DNA of 64,000 nucleotides. Origin: Physcia stellaris (taxonomy: Eukaryota; Ascomycota; Lecanoromycetes; Caliciales; Physciaceae). Positions 45,920-56,484 of this stretch are shown here, one piece after another (the stretch's first letter is position 1; every line of letters starts with the position of its first letter). The position numbers and the translations under genes were made by a program. Below the pieces are notes generated by a model, which ran no database searches, was not told where the DNA came from, and saw only the letters and a program-made list of their open reading frames with translations. The DNA is taken from contig JABSSW010000040.1 of assembly GCA_018902385.1 (NCBI GenBank), positions 310,001 to 374,000 of the forward strand, in the 5' to 3' direction.

Positions 45920-48900
45920 TAAGCCGACGTATCTGCTGTACTAATTAGTGAGATGAAGTTGTCTTATTAAAGTATAAAACTTCTCTTTCAAGTGTGTCAA
46001 GCACCCACACCGCGAAAGTTGACGTCTCCAGCGCTTTGGGATCTTCTCGGACGAGTGATATTCAATGCAATTGTCTCATTGCTCAACATCTTGAACCAGC
46101 CCATTCTAGTTGTATACCAATTCTTCGCAGTTGGGTATACCACCATCTTATAATGGTGATACATCCAGATTGTCAATTCGCCAATGTTCCTACGCATTCA
46201 ACTTCCAGCCATAAAACCACTACACAGAGTCACGAAGGAAGCGCGTCACTGAACAAATGGGCTAGGTTACAAGATACTCTTACTACATTCAACTTCCGGA
46301 TTATCGCACCATGGAATACCGAGACATGTGCTAGCCTCTAAAGCGTATTAAGAGTACAGCCGCGATCTAGAACCATGGAAATTAGACTTAGAGGATATCC
46401 ATCATGATACAAGGCGTTTTTGAGTCCTTCCCATGATAAAACCAAGCCAACATGTTCCCTTTCGCTTGGAGCTTTACGTCTCAGTTTCAAGCGATTGAGA
46501 ATCATTATCGAAGTTTTAGCAGCCAGATTGGGGTTATCAGCACGCTCATCCTCACAATGATGCAGGATATCTAGCCAGTTCACTGAATTCGAAGCTTACA
46601 AGAGGCTGTGGTTGTCGAGGTTGCTGGGAATAACGCTGTTAAAGTGCATGGTATACGTATGGCCAGAGATGTGCGAACCCAATGAATGAAAGGGATGAAA
46701 AGGGGGAAAGAAAAACCACACAGAAGCCGGCTAGCAAAAGTCAAAATGCTGTACGAGAACTTCTTTCAAACATATCATTAGTCTCCCAGTTGTGCTTTGG
46801 TATCTACCCTAAACGGTAAGCCAACGGAAGCAGTCAGCCCCCAATGTGTTTACTGTCATCGAAGATTATGTAGCTGACTCCAAAGACGTGTTTCGGCAAT
46901 CAAAGCATTGGACACAATTGTGCTATATAGAAGATGGAGAACTCAAGTGTTTTACCCCAATGGGTCTCACTGTATGATCTGGGTATTATCTTTAACATCT
47001 CCCTAAACTATCCTTCTACTACACAACTCTATAACGACTGAGCTTCGCGGTTTGGCGAGCACACAGACCGTCAAAGCTTCCGCTCTCTATGGTCGCTCTT
47101 GGGGTACTGTATTTGATGCTTTTTCGACTGCGTCTGTCTTTCATATCCACATAGCTCACCACAAATACAAGATTGTGGTACGCCTTCTTGCGGCGGGTGC
47201 TATCATGCCATGCAACTCCGCACTTTCCATCGCTTCCCCTCGTCACTACGAGACTCGTTACAGTTTCGTCAACCCTGACTACTACTATATGAAACCAAAA
47301 TTGAGACCCATTCTAAAGAATAACGATCATGCCAACACAGAGCTTTGACACTAGGAAGACTCATTTACCTCGCGATGCATCTGTGGGTCGCTCAGGTGTC
47401 ACTATTGCTATCGCTATTTCAGAGCCGCATTGATGACATCTGATCCCCCTGATTGCGGTTGATTCAGTATAGACCATAAGCACTGGCCACGGCCACTTCC
47501 TTGGATGCGCCAGACGAACTACTTTCGAATATCTTCACCGCTTTGCCTCGATATGACCGAAGAACTGCTCGTATCAGTAGATCTTTTCAGAGCACTTTGT
47601 CCCTTTCCTGATCATTTTCGAGGCTTTGGGAGACGCCGTGTCTTTCGGATTGCCCGATGGACATGTCATGCAGCTCAACTCTTGCCATAGTCTAGCAATG
47701 CTGAGCCTGAATGCCCGACAGCGGATCGTCGATGGAGCCACGTGGGCGTTGAGTATTTGTTCACTCGCCTGTAAGTGCAACTCGGAACGTTCTTTGCCTC
47801 CCAAAGCCTATAACATGGACTGATGTACAAATCCAGGGCAACACCAGGCCTTTTACGGTGCCGGGTACCTGAACATGGGATATCATCAGTGATGACTTGT
47901 CTTCCAAGAATACCAAGGCTGATTTGAGTCCAATGACAGGTACTTCGCTCCTCACACAGGCTCGATAGAACCTTTCAAGAACATTGTATCGAAGGGGTAC
48001 TTCCGTAAAGGGATCAAAGAGCTGTTCTATGACGTGAGGTTCTTCGTCCCGCGTATGCTGTCCCGCCAGGTAGGTCTTTTGGATTGATTAATTTCTCCCC
48101 TGTATTTGTCGCAAAGCTGCAATAAAGATCATAAGAGCAGTTTGCTCAAGAGACACTGGCGACAAATAAAATTGAGCACCGAAGCGACCTGAACACGTGG
48201 TAGCTCGACTTTGGGGATGAAGTCATACGGTCATTTGAGTTCCAAGACGAATTACCACAATTTCGGCTCTATCTACTTACCTTTGGTGCTCAATTTAGTC
48301 CGGGGTGATCTTGTAATCTAGTATTTACCCCAGTCTAGTAATGCTGACTCCGAAAACTCGGTAGGCATTCGAAAGAGAGTACGATCAGCATCAGCGTAAT
48401 GTGACTGGATGCCAATCCAGCAGTCAAGCTTCGGAATTGATGTGCGCAGACTTATCTAAGTAGAGAGTTCTATTTCGAACAGCAAGATATGATTGATCAG
48501 GGACTAGACGTGAAAGTGCTTATTAAAGGTCTCAACCTGCTGCGTACGAATCTTATCAAAGTCTCAGTTCTCTCCGACTTCTCGCAAGCGGATTGACTTT
48601 CATGAAGCGGTCGAACACACGTGGCATCAAGAACAATGCCAGCAGACATTCAAGGGGACTCTGTTGCCGGCTCGGTAGGAGCACTACTCAGCGTTGAACT
48701 ATACTGAGGGCCGCCTTCAGTAGGACTCTGGAAGTATCGCTAGCCTATTCCAGGCTTTTTAATCCACCGACTTTCAACTCCGGACGTTGCAAATCGATTC
48801 ACGAAAAGAAGCAGTGCCCTTGGATGTATTTCACTGCTCGCTAACGGGGCTTTACCCGCGACAACTGAGCTGTCTGAAGATTCTTTGTTGTTGCTCTTGC

Positions 48901-50386
48901 GGATCAGGTAATATGGCTGCAGATAACGACAATGAGTACACGCACACAGCACAGGGCTTACAGGACCTCCTTCGGAACAACACCGGCTTGCATTCTCTAA
49001 CTGCCATGACCGGGGGCACAGACGAGATCTGTCCATTGATTCGTCCCGAGGGCTGGGCGCCGATACTTCGGGTGTTAGTCTTAGCACAGCAGTCAATGAA
49101 TCCCTCTCATCTCGAACCTTTCGTCATCGCGTCTCAGCTGCAGGAAGTAAGGCTTCGACATATACTGTAAAATCCTTACCACAGTAATGGAGTTGCGGCA
49201 GAATGAGTACAAATTGCATACAGAAGGAGTGGTCAACTCAAGAACCTGCAATATGTTCAGTTGGTCCGGACCTTGAGTACGTCCCCTTTGGATGTAAAAG
49301 CCTGCCGAATCAATGCGAATGGTAAATCTGTGAAACAGAATGGCTGACGCAGGGTTTTCAATAGATGACTTATTCTCACATGACAATAGCCAGTCTAATC
49401 TCAACGCCGTACATGCTTTCGACACAGGTTATGCCTTCTTCCGCTCGAGGGATCTGAATTCTGTGGAGCATGAGAGAGTCTGCGAAGGAGTCATAGTAAA
49501 GGTAAACACGTACTCTGAGACAGCAGGACTCGGCTGCAGGAGGAAGGCCTATTAGAACAAGTCGAGATATTTGATCATAGGTAAATTTGTTACATGGCGA
49601 GGCTAGCGGCATACCAAAGGAGGAAGGTTGACTTGCGGAGCATATGACTGTAGGAGATGAGTTGGTACTGAACGTGAGGATTCCGTCTGCAATAATTCTC
49701 ACCCAACTCTCGTATTGGTCGCTTGACCAAGGATCTACTCGACTCTCAGATGCCCGAAACATACCATTCTGTGGGTAAAGTAGTCGGACGTAGCAATCGA
49801 CTTTGGTGGAGCAAACTCCGGGTGATCTACTCAGCTGACACACATCCCACGAAAAAAAGCAATTCCAATATGGCTAGTTGTAGTCATGAAATGTTTTACA
49901 ACATTCATGGTAACTGTACCTAGACCGATCCGAATCTTCGAGGTAATTGTCTCAGCGGTTGTAAATAAAACAGGATCTGTTGCTATTCCGGAAGCTCCAG
50001 AAGCAATAATCGAACTTTTTGGTTGGCGCGCCCTGGCATAAAAGGTTCTCTGCACGGGTTCCTGCATCAAGTCTTTCCAACAAGTCAGGTATGGACTGAA
50101 AGCGATAACACAAGAAGCTGTGCTCCTTCGAGGCTGATTTATTGATTTTTCTGTTTGCCGGTACACTGTTGCGTACAGGACAGGAGGAACATGCGCTGGC
50201 AAGGCAATAATTATCTTGTTTCGTTGGCCGTGCGATTAGTTTGTTTGATCAAACAGGCTTGACAATAGCTGTAGCAATGACGCCTGACAACGGGTGGACT
50301 TGTATATGAAATGCCGATCTGATTCTGTATCCCTGTCCCTCAAACAGAATTTCCATACGATACTAAGAATATCACATCCACTAGCC
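45920..50386. other. 4.5-kb gene-poor stretch
   Basis: No supported gene. Several frames of 60-155 codons occur on both strands but do not join by splicing and show no clear domain. The most protein-like are 47574-47823 (plus, text like FGLPDGHVMQLNSCHSLA) and 48787-49170 (plus, with a hydrophobic repeat reminiscent of an LRR end). Both may be remains of old genes. Composition is normal and the CpT/CpC depletion is absent. Confidence 0.45.
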
Positions 50387-50953
50387 ATGAGGCAAGTAAG
50401 ACCAGAGAAATGGGCTTATGGTCTTTACGGCCCTGAACCACCGCGACATCCACGGAAACGCGCTAGCCAATTTGTATGGCCTCGGGACAAGCCACATAGC
50501 TCCATATTTGGACGTTGGAAGGATGTATTGAAGGGGAAAGGGCCGGACGTGTGGGTGACGCGTCGAGGTAGCGATGGGCCTCATCGTCCAGTCTGGTCAG
50601 GTTGGAGAACTCGAGGACTGAGATCTCATGGGACTGTTGAATATGACAACCTTGGATATAAATACGTGGAGAAGAAAGACGGACCTGATTTACCGCTTGG
50701 TCATCGTGCAAAAGATGAGAAATTTTACGATTTCAGGACCCGGACGTTCGGTAGACACGACAAACCTCATGCATACACAGACATCAAATACTGCAAGCAG
50801 CACCGTGTCCCAATCTACCATAGGGGGAGACATGAGGCAGACGACTGGTGGGAGAATCAGTTCGCCGCAGACGGCTCAAATCCATTCGAATACCGTCGTT
50901 GGACACCTTATCATGACTGGGACGAGATCCCATACTACCATGACCATCCATAA
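50387..50953 (+). CDS. Conserved-looking hypothetical protein, Trp/Tyr/Arg-rich
   Basis: A single exon of 188 residues from ATG 50387 (MRQVRPEKWAYGLYG); the frame is open further upstream, but the leader text looks non-coding. The protein is strikingly rich in Trp, Tyr, Arg, His and Pro: RHPRKRASQFVWPRD, IFGRWKDVLKGKGPDVW, DNLGYKYVEK, DEKFYDFRTRTFGRHD, DDWWENQFA, WTPYHDWDEIPYYHDHP. I know no domain of this kind. The basic, aromatic composition would fit a protein that binds RNA or a ribosome, but that is only a guess. Its stop codon is 9 bases from that of MED27 on the other strand. Confidence 0.7.
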   Translation: MRQVRPEKWAYGLYGPEPPRHPRKRASQFVWPRDKPHSSIFGRWKDVLKGKGPDVWVTRRGSDGPHRPVWSGWRTRGLRSHGTVEYDNLGYKYVEKKDGPDLPLGHRAKDEKFYDFRTRTFGRHDKPHAYTDIKYCKQHRVPIYHRGRHEADDWWENQFAADGSNPFEYRRWTPYHDWDEIPYYHDHP

Positions 50954-50962
50954 TTGTGCGGA

Positions 50963-52009
50963 TCAAGGAACTTCTTGGATTCCAGAACAGCCTTCATGGA
51001 GTGCTTTCCACAGTCGGGGAAATGTGCTGTCGCCAGGCTTGGTTCTCTGTTCGGCTCTCACCGTTGGAAATTGAGCATTGCGATCCAGAATTCGGTTGCA
51101 CTTAACGCAAGGTCGTGACCTCATGTCATGGTAAGAAGCTAGCAATCCCTGCTAACAGTCAGCGATAAATTAGCTGACAGTTAAACAAGGACTTTACCAG
51201 TAGGTATTCTAGTGTGGTGTTAGGCGGTCTCGCAGCGATCGTACGAAGAACAGCTGAGTGGATCTTAGATTTCTCTTTGCAGGTCACGATGGGCGTCGAG
51301 GAGTCAAGGTTGATTTGAAAGTGTATGGGAGCCGGCGGAGGAATAGTCACCTAGGAGAATCGGTCTTAGTCTTTGCCTGTTTGATATAATGGCGCAAAAT
51401 AAGGGCACATGCGATCTCACCTCAATGACTTTATGGTTTCCTTCTTGCAACTTAACATCGATGCGGGGATGGTCAACTTTGAATTGTTCCAACACCACAG
51501 AGGCATCCTGTCCTGCTTGGTCCGCAGACTTCACGGTATCTTGAGGTTCTCTATGAGCTGATATATCACTTTCATCGTCGAGTTTACGAAGTTCCAGCCA
51601 GTCCGCGTGCTCCGTGACCATCCAAGGGGTAATGCCATCAGGCTCTGCGGTCCTGCTGTCCTTCGCCCTCTGTAAGATCTCCTGGTATTGATGGGTTTCT
51701 ACAAGATCCGCTAGAGCTCTAATTTCTTTGCCAGTGTCTAGAGCATTCTGCGAATATCTTATATAGAGATCCTCTGGCGAGCCGTGCTGAAGGAGCAGCG
51801 GCTCAACAAGTCTAGGGATGGTTCCTCGGACCTGCCGAAGCTGTTTTGCATCAGTCTTCGAGACTCTTCGATTAACCATTGTGTTCAAGAACCTGTATGT
51901 GCATATTCTGGAGCCTGTCGAGCGAGGAAAGTATCCTGCTTTCACTCCACTCATTGTCCATTGAAGTGACAGCGTTTGTCATGGAAGCCGAAGGGGCTAC
52001 GGAAGCCAT
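50963..52009 (-). CDS. MED27: Mediator complex subunit 27
   Basis: Four exons, 52009-51893, 51840-51421, 51350-51198 and 51148-50963, with introns of 52, 70 and 49 bp, give 291 residues. The N-terminal helix (EWSESRILSSLDRLQNMHIQ, then LRQVRGTIPRLVEPLL and SPEDLYIRYSQNAL) and the C-terminal cysteine segment (ASYHDMRSRPCVKCNRILD, FPTVRAE, LWKALHEGC) match the fungal Med27 family. The CxxC at about 244-247 with the later Cys probably binds zinc. Med27 is a tail-module subunit of Mediator, acting between activators and RNA polymerase II in the nucleus. All splice phases agree. The acceptor at 51149 was preferred to one 11 bases further, because only it keeps the frame. Confidence 0.88.
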
Positions 52010-52605
52010 TGCGTCGGCACTAAAGTGATTCTTGCAAACAAAGTGGAATTAGAGCAAGGTTCGGAAGAGCGGTATAAACTAGAGCAGAAGAAAAGCATGG
52101 CAAAATTCACGAACAAAGAGCTGGTGCTGTGTGATTGGACTACCTTACCTTAGGTAAGTACTGTAGGCACGCAGATGATTAAATTACCTGACTAATGATA
52201 CACTAGAGGTATAGTATGGCGAGGATATACGGTACCTTATATTACCGGAAATCAGAGTGAGAGTCTATTGAGGCCGGATCAACCTATCTATGCAAGTGTA
52301 GCTGACAGCTTGGTAGCTACAGTCATTTTCATGGGTAGAAAGGTCAATTACGGGAGGGGAATTAGCCGGGAATCTCTTTTTATCAGCCATACGTTCGAGT
52401 CTACAGCGACTCAAGACTACCTGCAGGAGCTGAAAACTCGGTTACTTGACTTGACGCTGACGCTCAGCCGCCACTAGGCGGTCCAACAACATAACGTTCA
52501 TGCCCATTGCTGTTTTGTTAAAGTACTTGGAACTAGTCTCCAAGCGTTCACCTGAATCCACGACCGCGAGGACGAGGATACAAATTGTCACTGTAAAGAC
52601 GGCGA

Positions 52606-53695
52606 TCATCTCTCTCTTCCGAAATCTCTGTTTCTGCCTTCATCCCTTCGATTGTCCTGCCAGGTGTCTCGGCGGTCATCCACATCCACATCCATTCGAT
52701 CAGACTTGGCCTCAAAGCCATAACTGCCATCTTGAAATTCAGGCTCTGCTCGCCTTCTATTGCGATCGTACTCCTCTCTTTGTCGATCGTAGGGTGACTC
52801 CTTGCGCGTAAGATCGATGTGAGCAATTCGAGGTTCAACCGCTAGTTTGGGCGCTGGAGCCATAGGTGCTGAAGGTGGTACTGAAGGTGGCCCTTGCTTC
52901 ATGAACAGATGGAGAAGACGCCCATCAGCCTGTCTAGGTGTCAATCGGTCATTGAGCAGAAATGATTGGACACATACCTTCTTGTTGTTGAATGTGGATA
53001 TGACAGCCTCGGCATTTTGCTTCTCCGCAAAAACCATTTCAGCAATGACGGTTGGACTAGAGCTTATAATTCTGCAGCTTTGTATTTCGCCTGCTGTCGG
53101 CACCATTGCAGATTCTATATCAGCTGCGGTTGTTCCTGGGGCGAAGTTTTGCCCAATGACAACGTAAGGGCCAGCAAGCCCACGAATGCTCAGACCGTCT
53201 CCATTTTGTTGGGAATTGCTCAGCGCCGCATCGTAGAGACGTTCATTGCGACGATCCGTACGTGTTGACCGAGTCATTGGATTGGACGGTGCAGCACGAG
53301 GCTCTTGTGGAATACGAGGGCTGTCGAGCGTGGGCGACTGCTTGGTGAAAGACGTGCCATTCGACTTGAGCCTTGGCGCAGAGGAGATCGAACGTTGCGA
53401 AGCCTTCACATCGTCGTCAGAGAGCTTGTTTAGTGAGGCCTAAGGAACTAGTACCTTTGCTATGCCGATTCTGCTGGCCAAGCTGGGACCCGACCCTGGC
53501 TTGCGATTACCATTACTATTGCTCGGGGTGCTTGATCGACGACCTTTTCCAAATATCTCTTGTGCTAGCGCTTCATTCTTCCTTCGCAGTCGATCTAGTC
53601 TACTTAGCTTTATGTAACAGATGCGCTTCGCGATCATAATGCTCACCTGCTTGTATGATGTCGTCGAAAGAGATGGTTTCCTTGCTGGCGGCCAT
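52606..53695 (-). CDS. RRM-domain RNA-binding protein
   Basis: Four exons, 53695-53647, 53594-53455, 53403-52978 and 52929-52606, with introns of 52, 51 and 48 bp, give 312 residues as read. The N-terminus ETISFDDIIQADRLRRKNEA, then LAQEIFGKGRR and GPSLASRIGIAK, is followed by an RRM-like domain at about 133-210 (GLSIRGLAGPYVVIGQNFAP, AADIESAM, CRIISSSPTVIAEMVF, ADGRLLHLFMK). The C-terminus is rich in Arg and Asp. The other frame just past the stop runs DDRRLYSDNLYPRPRGRGFR to 52548, a typical RGG-like ending, so a length change in the TC/GA dinucleotide run at 52609-52617 may hide the true C-terminus. The role is presumably in nuclear mRNA handling; no specific ortholog is assigned. Confidence 0.85.
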
Positions 53696-54052
53696 ACTAG
53701 TACTTAATTCCTTAATCGAGAGAAGCGTTGATGAAACATTGACTGGTGTCAAGTGAAGGATATTAATATTATGTGGTACAGCGCCTAGGAAGTCGAACGT
53801 GCTGTCGGTCTTAGATTTCCATCGGAAACTCTGATGTTCTGTAACGCTAGTGAGAGTTTCATTACAATTCGCCTGCCGAGGCGAGCGAGGCTAGAAATGG
53901 ACACGAACTACAATAATGGCAATGTTTGCTTCACCTTCATTCGCGTTGGCACTGGATGCTAAATGGACGATTTGTAGGTGGTGTCTTACTGCTCCAGCTG
54001 CCGGCTTGACATCCTGAAATGTTCAAAAATAAAGAGGGACCAAAACTCAAAA

Positions 54053-54135
54053 TGGACGTAATGGGATTTGAACCCATGACCTTTCACAAATGCATACAAT
54101 GCGAAGCGAAAATCATACCCCTAGACCATACGCCC
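54053..54135 (-). tRNA. tRNA-Ala (anticodon CGC) with short intron
   Basis: On the minus strand the acceptor stem GGGCGTA (54135-54129) pairs fully with TACGTCC, including the G3:U70 pair that identifies alanine tRNAs, followed by discriminator A at 54053. The D-arm is GTC...GAT, the anticodon stem TTCGC/GTGAA (one G:U), and the T-arm ATGGG-TTCAAAT-CCCAT, perfect. The anticodon loop is TTCGCA...T with about 11 extra bases after position 37, the standard intron position. The anticodon CGC reads GCG codons. A T-run follows as terminator. Confidence 0.9.
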
Positions 54136-54259
54136 AATGATTGGACGTTATAAAATTATCCGTTATTAATAATTATTAACACCTGATAGCCACGTACAGC
54201 ATCCCTCACTCGAATTACACATCAACTCCTAAAAGTACGAGTTAGACTGACTTGAGATA

Positions 54260-55081
54260 CCTTAACGGAAGGCGATGGTTCATTTTTACCGTAGGGTTGC
54301 GGTTATTTTAGGGTTGTTAAATAGTCACGTAACCAAAAAGCTTGGCTGTCTAAAGGCGAGGACAACTCTGTAACGTTTTCCTCGTGTCACCGTAAAAAAA
54401 TCAAAAACGTTCACACATGTTGACGGTGTTTTTGATATGTCACGTATTCGATATATAACGTTGCAAATGTCAATGACGTTTCATGATATTGAACGTGTCA
54501 GCTGTAATTTAAAATACCAAAGTCCAAAACGATATACCAGGGTCCAAACCAATGCGCGCATCGGCATGCATCGGGCGCATCGCAAGTCAATCACAATGCG
54601 CAACACCAACGCCACGCACTCACTAGGTCTGAGTAGCGCTCTCGCGTAAACTTTGCCTGAATCGCTTGATTCTGATGTTCAAATTCACAAAGCGTGGATG
54701 TTCGTACAATCACAGTGTACTCGAGCTGTAGGCTTGGCAAGCTTGGCGTAACTGAACGGTTATTTGACGATTACTGACACGAAACGGTTATTTGACGGTT
54801 ATTGCTGTGAAACAGATATTGCACGATTTTTGAAACTATACGTAACGCTTTTAGTACAATTTTATTTGAATAACGAACATGCTATATAACGTTTTATATT
54901 TAATTACGTTGATTGATTTTTACTCTAATTTTACAATTACATTTCAAAAACGATCAGAATTCGAAAACGTCTCAGAAAAGTTAACGTAATTTCAAAAGTA
55001 CGCTAAAAAACCGCCCTTGGGCGGTTATTTATCGATTACGATAACTCTACGGTAAAAATAGACCATAGCCTTCCGTTAAGG
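54260..55081. mobile_element. 822-bp TA-flanked MITE (non-autonomous DNA transposon)
   Basis: The ends are inverted repeats. 54260-54298 reads CCTTAACGGAAGGC, one mismatch, ATGGT, two mismatches, ATTTTTACCGTAG, one mismatch, GTT against the complement of 55043-55081, 35 of 39 positions identical. Both ends are flanked by TA (54258-54259 and 55082-55083), the target of Tc1/mariner-type transposases. The interior encodes nothing. It holds two direct copies of aacggttatttgacg about 28 bases apart (about 54754 and 54783) and a perfect aaccgccc-tt-gggcggtt hairpin at 55009-55026. It sits 124 bases beside the tRNA-Ala gene. The TIR sequence is not one I can name. Confidence 0.85.
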
Positions 55082-55083
55082 TA

Positions 55084-56484
55084 TTCAAGTGTCCTGTTAC
55101 ATTCTATAAAAGACTGAAAGTCAAGCCGAAAGGAAATTGAACAAAGAATACTCCAGGTTTGTAATTTCGTGGAAGGCTACTTACTAACTTACACCATTGA
55201 TAGCTTTCATCATACGAATCGGTCCATGAGTCTATCATCTGTTCATTTCTCATAGCTGGATCTATGATTATGACATCTTGATGGTTACCTCAAGGGATCA
55301 TATGCTCCCTCGTAACGTCGACCTCTCACGGCTCGGTCCACTGTACACGTGCTTATTATCTCTTGAAGCTATCCAGCGGAGTCCATAAGAACACCCGCAG
55401 CCTTGATCAGGGTTGTCCTGAGAGTTTTCCAGGGTGCATATCTTCTTAAGGATGTCAGTCTGTTCGGGTGAGCATTGAGTGAGACTCATCGTTCCAGCAT
55501 ATGTCCTCAAGGAACCACTTGGGTTGAGCATGTTCTGAAGGAATATTTTTTATCTTTCCACTCCTGATCAGCTGTACAATTAGCTGGCTGTCGGAACAAA
55601 ACTTCGAGTCTTTTCCGGGAACAAAGCTCTGAAGCAAAACAGTTGATGGCCTCAGTGGAGAGTGGGACGATATCAGGTTTCTTTTCTTCCTCATCATTGC
55701 TCGTCAATGCGCAATGCTTTTGTATAGCGTCCGTTATCTACATGGTCCCTCACCTTAGTTGTTAAAGATAGCAGTGGTGTCCCTGGAAGAGCTATCGTCG
55801 GACGCCGCGGTGATACGGATCTTCGAAACTGTTCCTGCGACATCACCTCGACGGGCTAATGCACCCTGCATTGCACCATGCACCTCGACAGCTCTCGAAC
55901 GGATCGGTGACGCAGGCTCTGTAAAGCGTCTCTATCAACCGTGAGTATAGCTCCACTGCAAGACTGTTTTGCCGAACGAATTCTTGAAATTATCATCAGC
56001 GTCGAGGTGAACATGCTGTTGGTCTGTCTAATTGGAGCTGTCAGGTTCACTTCATGGTTCTATTTTAAAGGATTGGACTGCACTATATCCTCGGTGTCTT
56101 TAAGACAACTTGTAATTCAATATGCATTACAAAGAAAAGATTCGAAAAGCATTCGCTATCTACTTCTCTTCAATATCTTAAAATTCACTCAAGTAGAGAG
56201 ACATTCGGCCTCCTACGCTACCAGTCACCTGACGGTAAGATAGCGGAAACCTAGCCATGGCTACTACATGTGTCCTTAGTGATTGAATTCAAGTCAAGGG
56301 AGGTGCGCTTCGTCCACGCAATAAGTCCAAGAGCAGACTCCTCGGATCAGATCAGGAAGGCGCCACTGAAACCATACCCAATGACAAGACATCTCTCGTC
56401 CAAACCCAAGAGATGCTCCCCCATCTTTACATCTTTTCAAACAGCACTATCATACTTATCAATTAAGCTAAAGAAGACAAAGAC
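55084..56484. other. 1.4-kb stretch between the MITE and the acidic protein gene
   Basis: Two overlapping minus-strand frames (55298-55707) contain protein-like text (DIVPLSTEAINCFASELC; SPEQTDILKKICTLEN), but no splice arrangement joins them convincingly and I recognise no domain. The plus-strand frames at 55759-56243 are also unrecognised. The rest is the promoter and leader of the gene that starts at 56485. Confidence 0.35.

Noticed and set aside
47574-49555. Possible genes at 47.6 and 48.8-49.5 kb
   Set aside because: Protein-like fragments exist but no start, splice pattern or domain could be supported; left as a gene-poor stretch.
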